Assembly (NCBI GenBank): GCA_030435675.1
Contig: CM059623.1
Coordinates: 3,436,012-3,500,011, forward strand
DNA length: 64,000 nt
Reading direction: 5' to 3'
Source of the DNA: Steinernema hermaphroditum
Taxonomy: Eukaryota > Nematoda > Chromadorea > Rhabditida > Steinernematidae
The notes below the pieces were generated by a model. The model saw only the letters and a list, made by a program, of their open reading frames with translations, made no database searches and was not told the DNA's origin. Below are positions 1 through 12,900 of this stretch, in pieces (the stretch's first letter is position 1; each line of letters opens with the position of its first letter). A program made the position numbers and the translations under genes.

Positions 1-113
1 CACCTGGGAACCCTACATAACCCGACCCGAAAACCTTAAAATCGATGTCTATATTCTCATCAGATCACGCCCACGATTTAGACGAATCCGCATAGAATTA
101 CACTGTCACTCAC

Positions 114-998
114 CAGAAATTCAAAAAAACGTCGAGTCCCTTAATATAACTGACTTTCGGCATTGAATTCTGAAATACTAATTATGCAAAGTTTCGATTG
201 ATGTTGTCGCTAATCACATTGGTAGTGGTGATGAGTGTGGTCATGGTGAGCACAGTGGTGACGCCGAGACCGACTCGGGCGGGACTGGCCTCTCTGTTGA
301 GCCAGAAGGAGACCCACGAGATCGTGACGATCAGCACCGAAGGAATGATGATGTTCATCAGATAGAAGCCGAGATTGCGGCTCAGTCTGATCTCGAAGTA
401 GAGACGAACGTAGACGCCTGAAATGGGAAGAGTCAAGATTGGCCAAAAAAGTTACTGCTTCTCATTGTTAAAAAAATCTTTTTGGCACAAAAATCTGAAA
501 AATTAATAAAGAAACGCCACGATTAGCAAAATAAACCCAGCATTAACCATTATTAAAGCTAAGTGACTATAAAAAAAATCTCTTTCGCACAAAAATGAGA
601 AAAAATAAAAAAAAACGTTTCTCGGGGGTTCGAACCCATATCGATCGTTTAGCAGTCTGCAATGCTAACCGCTGTGCCAGAAATCGCGCCTTCTCTGCGC
701 CAATCGTCGTTATAGTGTATCGGATAGCATCGGGGCCTATTAAACGATCTATGCGGGTTCGAAACCCACTGGAGTGAAAATTTTCAGTTTCATCTTTTAT
801 AAGGTTTCATACGTTTTTACTCTTTAATTTATTTTTATATTTACTTACCAGACGACGTCGTAGCCTTTGTAATATCAACGCGGTACCCGGTCTGCTTGAA
901 CTGAGGCAGTGTGAAGTCGGAGAAGGCGACGGCGGTGTCGGGATTGTCGGTCTGCTTCTGACCCCAGAAGTAGTCGATATCGCTGGTCGTGTACCCAT
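114..998 (-). CDS. unc-49: unc-49 cassette B: start of alternative transmembrane half, truncated by window edge
   Basis: Exons 998-849, 417-218 and 169-114 are seen; TM3 after FLNF, the loop and TM4 must lie left of the window. Exon 998-849 reads [16 protein letters not shown] and ends SSG in phase 1, joining [22 protein letters not shown]2 follows [19 protein letters not shown], again with PAR for anion selectivity. The next exon gives [18 protein letters not shown]. The motifs are those of UNC-49B, the subunit able to form GABA channels in C. elegans. Cassette B begins only about 200 bases after the stop codon of cassette A, too close for a separate gene with its own ligand-binding exons. 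Confidence 0.88.
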
Positions 999-3900
999 CT
1001 GCAATTCTCGCTCATCACCATCTCACCCCGCAATCGGTCGCCTAACACAGCGATCGTGTGTGCATGCATGTGACAGGAGAGAGTAAGTGAACGAGGCTAA
1101 AAGAAGGCAAGAGTGGCGGTGCACCAGCTACAGTATTGTTATGCGGGATACGGTATGTACAATCGGGCACGGTGAGGCAGGGTACAACGTGGAAGGGGGT
1201 CTAAGAGTCGTTATTTTCGATAAGACCACTGATATTATAAAAGTACATCCAGTAGGCAAAGTTGAACATAATGAAAATCTAAAGAGGCGCAGGTTAGTGT
1301 CGAGTGAAGGGGGATGAGGCCAAACCAGTGGAAAGACAACTCTTGAGTATTTGTCGATGTTTGAAGGACGGAAGGCCCATTTTTCCTTCTGAAAGGGATA
1401 AGAATTTAGTATTTTTTGGTTGTCACACTGTATATCGCTCTTGAATACGGCAAAAAATTGAAAAAGTGAGGCGCAGGATTCGAACCCTCATCGACCGTTT
1501 ACTAGTCTGTGACACTAACCATTGAACCAGGGCAGGTTGTGACTGTGGTGTAATCGGTAACTAGTAGACGGTCAATTCGGGTTCGAGTCCGACCGGAGTT
1601 GAAATTTTAGCTTTTCTGTTTTTGGATTTTTTTCTGCTTTTTCTCAATATGTTCTATCAGAACGAACCACGGGAATCGGAGGTAGACGCTTGAGCTGAGG
1701 CTGGATAGGGGGATTGACGAGGTCTCTACTGTAGAGGTTCGAGTTACGGTCGACGGATGAGTAGAACGGCTTGTAGGCTCTGTTGAAGTAAGGCTGCAGA
1801 AGGTCTTGAGCACGTGGATCGGCGATTAAAGGCAGTGGAGAAGAGGTCTGTCTGAAACCGCTGTGTTGTAGACTCAATTTTAGATATATTTCAATGATTC
1901 TTCTCAAATTTCAACTATCGATTGGTCCCTCGCTTCTGAGACGCGATCGATTTTACGATTTCTCAGCTGCTCGGGCATCTGTCCGCAATTAGAGCGCCAA
2001 AACGCGGCCAACGAGATCGTAAACTGGAGCCGATCCTCACACGTGTATCCAATTTTTCGGACCAAAGACTAAACACAAAACTTTGTGACTTACTGAGATT
2101 GTTTTCGCTTTTGTTCGTTGAGTTTGAGGCGTTTTGAGATGTAGCCGACAGCGGCGTATTCGAGGAGGGATGAGAAGACCATCAGAAAGGAGACGCCTGG
2201 AATAGTGAAGTTGTAGAAATGAACTGTTTTTTGCCAACCGATCTATGCAGGGAATATTTCAGAAATGACACTTTTACTAAGACCTTCATTTCTTGGGGGA
2301 ATGGTAAACAAGAGTCGGTCGAATTCTAAGCTTTTTGGAAAATATTTGATCTGAGGGTGGACTCGAACCTGTGACCTTTCCCGTCGAAATCAAGAAGGCA
2401 AGAAAGTGTGACTTTTTGGATCATCTCTCTGGTTTGAGATGTGGGTATCCAATATCCAAAAACTGAGAAAAAAGGGGTGATAATTTCTTTATTGAATACT
2501 ATAAATAAAAAGACGAATCTGAAAGGGATCGAACCCGCCTTCCGTGCAATAATAGCCACGCAGAAGGTCACGGGTTCGAGTCCCATTGGAGTTCCTTATT
2601 TTTTTAGCTTCTTAACATTTTCTTCTTCAAACTTGTGACAACTTACCCAAAAAGATATCGATACTCTTGACATAGGACACTTTCGGCATGGCGGCGTTGG
2701 TGGTGGTCATCAGTGTGGTCATCGTCAATACAGTAGTCACTCCAAGCGCCACTCTAGCCGGAGTGGCATCTCTGGAGAGCCAAAAGGAGACCCATGAGAT
2801 GACGACGATGAGAATCGAGGGCAAGTATATCTGGATAATGTAGAAACCGATGTTTCGACGGAAAAGGAATACAACACCCAGTCGAGAGTATTTCCCTGAA
2901 ATCAAGCCGGTACAGTCGTCTTGGAATCGCCGGATACCTGAACTAAGACTCTCAATCTTAGAAGTGATTTGAACGTCATATAGTACGAACTGAGGAAGCT
3001 CGAATTCCGAACGGGAAATCGCTTTGGATCCGTTGAAGATGTAGTTGATGTCGAGAACGCTGTAGCCGTCTGAAAGGGTTAGGTGAATGCACGACACCGC
3101 AGACCGTTAGCTGACAGAAACGCTATAAACTAAATACACACCTAAACATAAAATCATGATTTACGATCAAAATGACATTTTTTGAATTTCCACAGTTAGT
3201 AGCATTGGAAATACTAGGGATGCTTTCCACATCGGAACGAACCGGTATCACGCAGAAGGCCCAGGGTTCGAATCCACCCACAGGCAAAGTTTTTTTGTGT
3301 AGTTTTTCTGCATGTTATTTTATATGATTATATTTTATTCATTCAAAATCGGACAAGGAAACGTATTCCAGCACGTTGTGTTAAGAAAACGCACAAAAAA
3401 AGGTTTGCATGTGGGCGGATCCGAACCCCGGACCTTCTGGATGGAAACCTGAACGAATCGATACCAGTCAGAAGGTCCGGGGTTCGAATCCGCCCGCGGG
3501 CAGATCTTTTTTTTTGACATTTCTCCGATCGGCATTATGCTTTTGGGATGTGAGCAAAGAAGAAGAAGGTCTTTGAACCTTTAGTGTAGGCCTATTCTAG
3601 ACGATATCAACAAAGTTGGCATCGGAAAATTATGTAATTATAATCAAAAGAGCTGTTCTCGAAAAATCTAGAATCATCGAAGATGAAGACAATGAAGGTT
3701 TGGGAAATGACTGAACTAAGGACATGGGATTTTTTTTGGCCGGTTGTAAGCATTAACGTGGATGAATCTCGGGGTCTTATTCTCGTTCAAGGAGGTCATG
3801 CCTAGCCTCCCTTTTTAAATGCCCTTTATACATTATTTTGACTCAACTTTTTCGAGTTCATTTATCGCCACAAAAAGAAAACTTTCCATTTTATATACCA

Positions 3901-6900
3901 TATACAATTGCGCCATCTTGTTGTCCGAAGTTTGCTACTCTAAACCGTTGTCTACTATCCAGGACTATCATTTCCCTAGTTACGAAAACGAACTCACTCA
4001 CAAGTAGCGCATCATCGTCCAAGCAGGTGAAGTTAGCGTGAGTGACTCTAACGAACACCATCGCATGCATCATCACAACTCCGTCTCCTCTTCTTCTCCT
4101 TTTCTCGGCCCCTCCACCGACTCCACTTCTTCTCCTTCTCCTCCATTTATCGCTCTCCACGAATCAGAAACTAAAAAACAGAATTTGGGCGTGATTGACA
4201 CACGGCCTTCGGATCAACTTGTTGTTGTGGGAGTGCGCGGCGGTGGTCCCGTAGCGCGTTCCCTGGGGACATAATCGTGAGAACGCCGAAATGGGCAATA
4301 TTTTGAGAGAGAAACTTTTCGGAAAGTGGGCAATCGCCTTGGGACCCTTTGTCATCTTCTTGTGAAGATGAGGTGTTTTTGTTACGGGTTGGGATTCCCG
4401 GGATAGAGATGTTCTCCGACGGACGAGTGCTTTTGGCAGTTTTGCAGAACATGCTTACGCAGAAGATAAAGACACAATTCGTGTTTTGCGAATTCCGAAA
4501 GTGCACGAATTTTTGGAAAGATGTATTGTTCAGATCAAAGAACGCAAGTTCAAAGTCTTTGCGAACAGATTTCTTGGAAATGTGTCTAAATAGTGTTGAA
4601 AGAGATGCATAGCTCAAATAACAAAAGAGGAATAAACTTTTCTGAGTGACAAGACTTCCATACAAATATGAATCGTAGAAGAATGGTTGGGGGGGGGGGT
4701 ATGGCATGGATCTTCTGACAATTATAAAAGTATTTGCTTGCATTACAGTAAACCAGTACGCGAGGAATCTACACATTTACTTCTATCGCCCCATTCCATA
4801 AGTCGTTTTGATAAAAAATCGGACACTATTATTTCCAGGCGAAAAAAAAAATTCTGTGCTATAGAAAAAAAAGAAACAAGAAGAAGGATTCGAACCCGAA
4901 TTTATTGTTCATTAGTCTACGATGCTAACCACTAAGCCATGAACCTTAATGACTCCCCTTGGTAACCACCTGTGGTGTAATGGATAGCATTGATGACTAT
5001 CAAACGATCGATCCGAGTTCGAGTCCGGTCGGAGTCATTAATGCTTTTTGGAGTTACATGATTTTTTTCATTTTTCGCAAGACTTTCCCAGTTAAAGTTT
5101 CAATATTAAACCCACCAAAAATAAAAAAATATTTGACATCTTTTAAAAAGTCTTGTTGCCCGCAGAGCTACTGGAACATAGGGCGCGAAATCGCGCACAC
5201 CCGCCTTTTTTATTAACCACACAAGGGTCTGAAGACGATAAATTTTTCAAGCACATGTTAATCTTATAAAAAGTGGATAGACTAACCTCTTTATCGTCCG
5301 TCTTGTCGATTCCTGAAATCCTCCTGAAACTCTTAGACCGGACACAAACAATAACATAGGCGAAACAACAAGATATGATACAATGGCTTGATAGAAGAAA
5401 TGAAGAAAGAGACATGAAACTGGTGCACCTCTACTCATTCATCTACCGTACTCAAGTGGCTCTCGACACGATCTACACGTGCTCTCAACGCGACAACGTC
5501 TACTCTAATGCGTCTAGCGTGATGAAAGACTTACAGCTCTCGATCTCCAGCTTGCACTTCTGCGAGTCCATCGGGAACAGTTGCAGCTTCATCGGACATG
5601 TCGCCGTCACCGTCAGTCTAAACATCGCTTGTAGGACATGTGATGGCCGATCGGCGGTCGACGACGCTGACAGCCGTATGTCAACACATGTGAACGGCGC
5701 AGGGTGATCGGTTCGAGGAGAGAAGCGTGTGTTTTGGACAACCGGGAAGTGGATCTTCCAGTGGATCAGTGATTTTTGATTTTTTGAAAGTGGTGAAAAA
5801 ATGATTCAGCACAGCAATACGGCGGCAATCTCTACATTTAAATAGAAGTCCTAAGGGCCTACATCGATCTGGCCACAATAAGATAGATTTTAGCAACTTT
5901 TTACCGCTGCGTGTGGTAATCTCTCTCTGTTGTGAGACAGATAAGAAACTTTTAAAAAGTTAAAACGGAGAATCATTTATGAACGAGGCCGTACTGAGCC
6001 CATGGACTTTTCTACCAGTTTTCGATTTGTCATTTTGGAGGCAAAAGGTCGCAGGTTCGAATCCGCCCTCACCGCAAATTTTTTTTTGTCGTTTCGTGCC
6101 GCTATTGGCATTTTTTTTCAAAAATAGATATCCATTTTCGGCTCCAATAGGAAATCCTAACAATTTCTTGAAATTCTGGTCCTAATTCCGAGAAATGGAA
6201 TGCCACACGCATCGGCTGGAGCGCGTATTGAAAGGGCCCCTTATTTTCCTATCTTAATGCATTTTTGAAAGTCAGTTATTGATTCCGAGCTTTAACTTAT
6301 GGCCATTTCCTGAAGATCCAATCGAAATTAATCGCAATATTTTCCACGCAAAAGGTCACAGGTTCGAATCCCACTACAGTTCAAGATTTTATTTTCCCCC
6401 AATTTCTGCATATGTATTACTATTATACTCGGAACAAACTGGCTTCCTTCAATTCTGATCGATGTTTCTCTATGTAGCTTCCTCATATCAAATTTAATTG
6501 CACCATTTCGTCGATCATATCCTATGCTGATCGTCATCCCTTCCCAACCACTAATTCCCCCGATGTCCACTTCTTTCGCCGATTGCGCCAATGACGATCG
6601 ATCGATAGCATTACAAATCGCTGATGACAAACGGATTGTTGTTATTGGTTGTCGGTGACGTCGCAAAAAGAGACGAAACGACTTTTAACAGTTGGTCCCG
6701 CCGCGACGTGTCCGGGAAGTGCACGATTAGTTACGGCTATTAAACAAGGTGATTTGTTTTATGAGTGCTCGCCGCGATGGCTTCGGAGGAATTGGTAATT
6801 GAAGCGAAAGGAGAAGATGCCGACATAAATAATTTGAATATGGCATTTGGGGATACGGTAGTGTTGAGGAAAGCTTTCTTGAAGGCTTTGAGTTCAAAGA

Positions 6901-9900
6901 ACGGGCACCGACCAAGTAACCGCCCAAGTCGACTACATGCAAAAGACCGAACGTCGACCTCAGTCGACTTTTTATAATCTGCAATTTTGGCTACTGCCTA
7001 CTATCTATCCAGAAAAGACAGTTTTGCTTTTTGGAGCCTATACATAGTTAGACGAAGGGTGACAAATTTTGCGGCCAACCGCGCGAATTTAATGCGAATT
7101 TAATTTTGTTTAAGTGTCTTCCTGATTTGCTCAACCAAATCTCATCTAAAGTTGATAAATCCGTTTAAGTCGTTCAACCGGTTGGCCAGCGACTCAGCCG
7201 ATCTACTATCCAGAACCTAAATTCATCGGGTACACCGTCCCGAGCGTACCCGATGAATTTCGTGCTTTGCGTACATGGTCCATTTTCCGTAATGGTTGAA
7301 TTGAATATGCTGAATTCGATGGCAAGGGATTCCATTGCGTTTTCAAAAGATCAAGAGCTACATCGAATATCCGAAATAGTTCAAATTAACCCTTGGCGTA
7401 TAGGACATTTGTGCAATTGGATGATTTTGGAGGTCTGGTGTAATGGTAGTGCTCTAGGCTATTGAGTTGTTGGGTCGCGGGTTCGAGACCTCGAGCGAGA
7501 TTTCCTTTCCTTTACGGAGTTAGAACGATGTTTAAGTGTTTTTCTTTCGAATGGAATTGAAAATAAGTTCATATTAAGAGACGCCATTTGTGATCCCAAT
7601 TTTCAACTCGATCATATTCGGGCACTTCTGATGGATCCTAGAAATACGGTGAGCTTATATGGCTAACCAGAAGCTAATTTGTACATGCCACATGTAAATG
7701 GGGACCTTATTTACCACATAGATACCTAAACGTGTTTAAACAAAGGCCGATTTTGGTACATTTTTAGACTCAATTCCGTTAGTTAACCCTAAATCTTTCT
7801 CATTTCCAAACTGGCCCTCTTGCAACATCCACTTTTTTGCAAGCCGTGCACTCCTGCAAATCCCCATTCCCCCACTCGGGTCACTTCGGCGAGTCAAACA
7901 CCAGCTGACTCGGAGAATTCCATTTAACTCGCCGATGGCCCCTTCTCCCTAATCCCATCGCCAAATCCCAGGTTCGTGCAATGATGGCCGTCGCGGTGGC
8001 AGTAAACGACAACGTCACCGACTCGCGCCAATCTAAGTCGACGCTATAAATTATTTCGCCTCCACTGCATTTCGGAAATCCTCGGGATTACGGCCGCGCC
8101 GAGATTATAGTGACCGATAATGGATCGCGCATCAATTTCCGCAACGCGTTTTCTTTTGTTGATTGCTTATTTAAATGAGTTAGAAAATATGGAATGCGTT
8201 TATGGGAATGCGCCCTTTTGAGCGGTGCGTGTAATGTGATCGGCGCGAGGGAGACGTTTCTGCAGAGGCGCGCTGGAAGAGTTTGCAAACATAAGGTGAT
8301 TGGAAATGGTGAAATTCTGCACGTGCTCATGACTCCAAAGGCCAAAGGGATGCATTAAGCTCCGACTAGTCCCAGTAATTATCCAATAGGAGCAAAAGCA
8401 AAATAAAGAAAGCAAGGAAAGATCGACTCTGCTGTGACCATGTTTAGTAAGGAGTTCGAAATATGGCTGAACCAAAAGAGTTTGGAAATGAAGAAGATTT
8501 AGGGCGGAAATTGGGTGTAAAAGTGTCCTAAAATCGGCCTTTCTTTTAGTTCAGACAATTCGAATATCAAGCTTCTGTGTAATTCTACCGTAAGACCGGA
8601 TAATTGATGATTGAGCAGTACACTTCTAGTTCATAAAATTCCTGGCGAATTACCATAGTATAGAACTTGTATAGAACTGGTAAAATCTGGCTGGTGCTCA
8701 AGTGTCTCAACAATCTCCATGACCAGAAGGACACGGATGAAGACAGGCTCGACCTGAGATGCATCTCTGTTCTTTCGGAACGGTCCCTTTCCGAGCGAAA
8801 TTGCACGATAACTTCCGCCTGTTACACACGAAAGGCCTAGCGATCTCCATAGACATAATGGCATTGAACCGAATGGCCAAACTGTTTGTGTGGCTCACTG
8901 CGAACGTGCCTGATTTGTAATCCGATCGGAGTAGGTTCGATGCCGGCCCGGAGCACTTGAAATGCGCGAGTCAAATCCAGGTATTCCATGAAGGTCTTTC
9001 AAATATTTGGGGCAAAAAAATAGAGTACAAGTAGAACTCTCTGTGTAAAACGGATTTGAGACATGAGATTTGAGACTCACATGCTGGAGCATAGAAAGAA
9101 AAAAATCGCTTGCATGTTATGACCACCTCGTGAAAATGTGTCCAAAGCAAAATTTCAGAATTTTTAAGAGATATCCCCCTTGATGACTGAAACCAAAATA
9201 ACCTCTCGTTTTCAAAACACCGATTCAGTCAGGTATGAACATAAATCATGTCCTTGTTCCCGTCTCCCCCATCTCCCGTTGTCGCACTTAGGCCCTCTCC
9301 TCTCGCGGGTCCTACGTCAATGGGCCCGTTTTGTTGCAAAAACATCTCCCTCTTCCGGCCGGGCGGCGGCCATCGCCGCGTCCGGTGATTAATCGTCGGC
9401 GAACGTAAGGTAGTCAGGAGATTGGGGGTGAATAATGAGCGCCAGGGTTACGGTAAAGAGACCCACCGCTGACTGGTAAACACCGTGCCGTCGGGATCGA
9501 TACGGAGGAAGGAGTTGTGCGTGGTGGCCAGATGGAAAAACGACTTTTTCTCGTTCGGGAAGAACGTGTCGGGCTTCCAAAGTTTGTCTAAGTAGTCGAC
9601 GCCGACCTGAAGCGATAGAGATATCTCATCCACAGGCCACAAAAATAATACAAAACTTACAGTAAGTGATTCAATTTTATCCAATCCGAGATCAAATTTA
9701 CCGTACGCGAGGCGTGGGTCCTGCCACGTTTGTCTGAGATAGAAGTCCAGCGTGAAGTCCTGAAATCTTAGATTTGCATAAGTGACGTCACGGAGAAGAT
9801 AGGAGCTGTCTAGATGTCACTGTTGAGGTCCCGAGGGGATTGTGCGGAGAGAGGCGAGTCGTTAGGATGGGAGTGTTTAGTATGCTAATGCTAACGATTT

Positions 9901-12900
9901 TTATTGAATCGGGAACAAACAGCGGATAACAAGATGGTTGCATGATTCTTGCAACGATTATGATAAAAAAGAAGAAAAAACGTGCAAAAACTGGCAAAAA
10001 AGAAAATCTTTGATTGAGCCGGGGGTCGAACCCTTGAACTTTTGCGTGCAAATTGTTGGGGAAATTAGCGCATGACAAGTCATGGGTTCGAGTCCCACCG
10101 CGATCCGTATATTCTATACAAGGTCAAATCAGGATTGAGTTGCTCAAAAATGTGACAAAATGACACCTTTTTGTAAAGCAGCTGTCTCACGCTTTTTTTC
10201 TAGACAGACAAAATCTCAGACAGACAACCGCTTTGTCTGCAACCGCTCTTCAAAACGCGTCATAATCCTATTGCGCGCGCTTTGTGCTTTTCAAAAGTTT
10301 TGTGCTTGTTACACACTAAACGTATTAGGGGCCACAAAATTGTGAACTAACAAAGGCTGGTTTTTTGGTCAGTTATGTCTCAGGTAACATTGTGCTCAAA
10401 GATCTATCGAAAAAATAACTTACAACCAGGCAAAAAAAGGTAAATAAATGCGATCTAGATGTCCTAGCATAAATTGTCGCTCTGATGTGATTCGAACCAG
10501 TGACCTTCCGAATGAAAATTATTGCGCAAGAGGACAAGGGATCGAGTCCGGCCTCAAGCATTTATTTTTAAATACACGTTAAGTTTTTGTATTTTCTTCT
10601 CGTGTTTTTTTTTATGTGTAGACTGTCTAGACCTGAACTAGACATGATTTTATCGTCCTCCGACATAAGGTGCTCTCTTCCCCTTTTGCATAAAACCCAC
10701 CATATCGACTTCGGAGACGGCACTGATGCTGGACACGTGGATGGTGATGCCGACGTCGACAGGTTTGTCGCCGTATCGTGGCCGGAGCCTCTTGTCGTAC
10801 TTCGACGAGTCTGTGAGACGATCCAACACGTCGGAGATGATTGTGGTGTTCGGCTTTTTTACGCTCCTGAAACGAGAGATGGTGTTCGCTTCGAGGCGCT
10901 TAAATGGGTCCCGGCGGGAATATTTACAGAGAGCAGTTCCGGGACTTCACAATTTTGACACTTTTATGGCCCAACCGAAAAGGATGGAGGGGGTATGAGT
11001 GAGTGGAGGAAGTGATTTTTTGCAAATGGCAAAATATTGACATTTGAGCCGATGGACTTTCCGAGAACGGAACTCCAATGGGACTCGAACCCGTGGCCCT
11101 CTGCGTGGCTATCATTACACGGAAGGCCACGGGTTCGACCCCCTTCAGATTCGTCTTTTTTTATCTTTAAAATTGAATCAAGAAATTAACGCCCCTTGTT
11201 TCTCAGTTTTTGGATATATCACATCTCAAACCAGAGAGACAAGCGGCAGAAGTGGATTTGCATACTTTCCCCGTGGGACCCATTCCCAGTGATGTCCTTG
11301 TGGTTCGGTGTTGATGAGCACGAACGTCGAGGAGACTAGAGATTGAAAAAGTGGGCGAACTGATGGGAACTGTCAGGAAGTCAGAAATGAGATTCTTCTT
11401 ATGTTCATCCGGATTGACAACGAAGTAAAAATTAAGATTCTCCATGTGAGGACAATGGTGAAACAGCGTAGATTTTTGGTCGAAAATGGATCTTTTTTCA
11501 GTTAAAATGAATAGCTTGGATATGGATTCGAACCTGCGACCTTTCTTTGCTAACTTCCACGATGAAATATCCCACAGAATAACATTATCTTGAACTTGAG
11601 AAAGAAGATTCGAAGAGTTTGTATAGTGCACCACAACGTGAGGAGGAACACAAGCATAACTTTATCGGATTACGTTTTTGCACTTGAGTGCAGACAAAGG
11701 GATTGTGTCCCCTCGTTACGTCGTCCAAAAACGAGGGAGACAATTGTTTAGAGATGATCCAAAAAGTCACACTTTCTTGCCTTTTTGATTTCGACGGGAA
11801 AGGTCACAGGTTCGAGTCCACCCTCAGATCAAATATTTTCCAAAAAGCTTAGGATTCGACCGACTCTTGTTTATCATTCCCCCAACAAATGAAGGTCTTA
11901 GTAAAAGTGTCATTTCTGAAATATTCCCTGCATCGACCCCCATCGACCCTATTCCCTGCATCGACCCGACTCTCAACCCGAAAAACTTCCTATTTTTCAG
12001 TTGTGTGATCCCATATGAGATCCAGAAATAGCCGAACAACCTGACTTGTGACGTCTTCTCTTCAGTTCCGTCTCGAAAAGACCCAAACACATTAATATCA
12101 ATGCAATTGACCCAACCTAACCAATCGGCTTGCGGCTGTTTCGCCCATGAAATGATTTATCCTCCATCCAATGACACATTTAGACACTGTCTACAGCACC
12201 AAGAAGCACAGAAGAGAGCGATTTTCAATGAAAAAGTTTGGGAAAACTTGACACTTCGGATGATTTATAGCTCCAGTTGGGGGTGTACTTAAAGTGCATA
12301 TCACAGTCCCCAAAATGTCCTTATCTCGTTGGCCACAACTGGTGGAGAGCGGAAGTGGTGGATTGTCCATCAAGTTGCAATGGAAGCAGAGTACGGGGGA
12401 AAGATGATCGTAGAGATTAGAGTAGAATGGAGAGCGATCAAAAAATAGTTGGAAAGGTATGATAGGTTGCGGTAGGAGGGGCTTACGTCGGGGGAATGGA
12501 ATATGGCATAAGATTTACTATATCCCCCCCCCCCCCCGTTTCCCCTAAGAAGGGTCTCTTTCTACGTGGGGTCGTATCTACTTTCAGCATTAGGACCAAG
12601 AGTGTTATTTGTAGTTTTGTTTGATTATATCGTATGCATCTCCAACATCCTTGAATCCTTGATCACCCCAAAACATGATGCTCTCGGTCTTGGTTAAAAT
12701 CAACCCGTCTGTGGTAGGTGGACCTAAATCTTATGATACCTTCTTCTATACCCTTCCAAGGACCATATGCTGTCAGTTTAACATATTCGTAATGTTCAGC
12801 TCACCCAAAGGAGGAGATGAGAGGAGGTCTGATTTATACTGATGACGGTCAAGAGAATGTTTCATTTCAAGATGATCTCTTCGGCCCCTACACTCCACAT

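Noticed and set aside
615..700. Possible tRNA-Ser(GCT) on the minus strand
   Set aside because: The loop reads CTGCTAA, but the flanking stem does not pair and the acceptor ends do not match, so it is treated as part of a tRNA-like repeat.
849..3069. Two separate full Cys-loop receptor genes instead of one locus with cassettes
   Set aside because: Only one ligand-binding half exists in the window, and both channel halves accept its phase-1 donor. Cassette B begins about 200 bases after the stop of cassette A.
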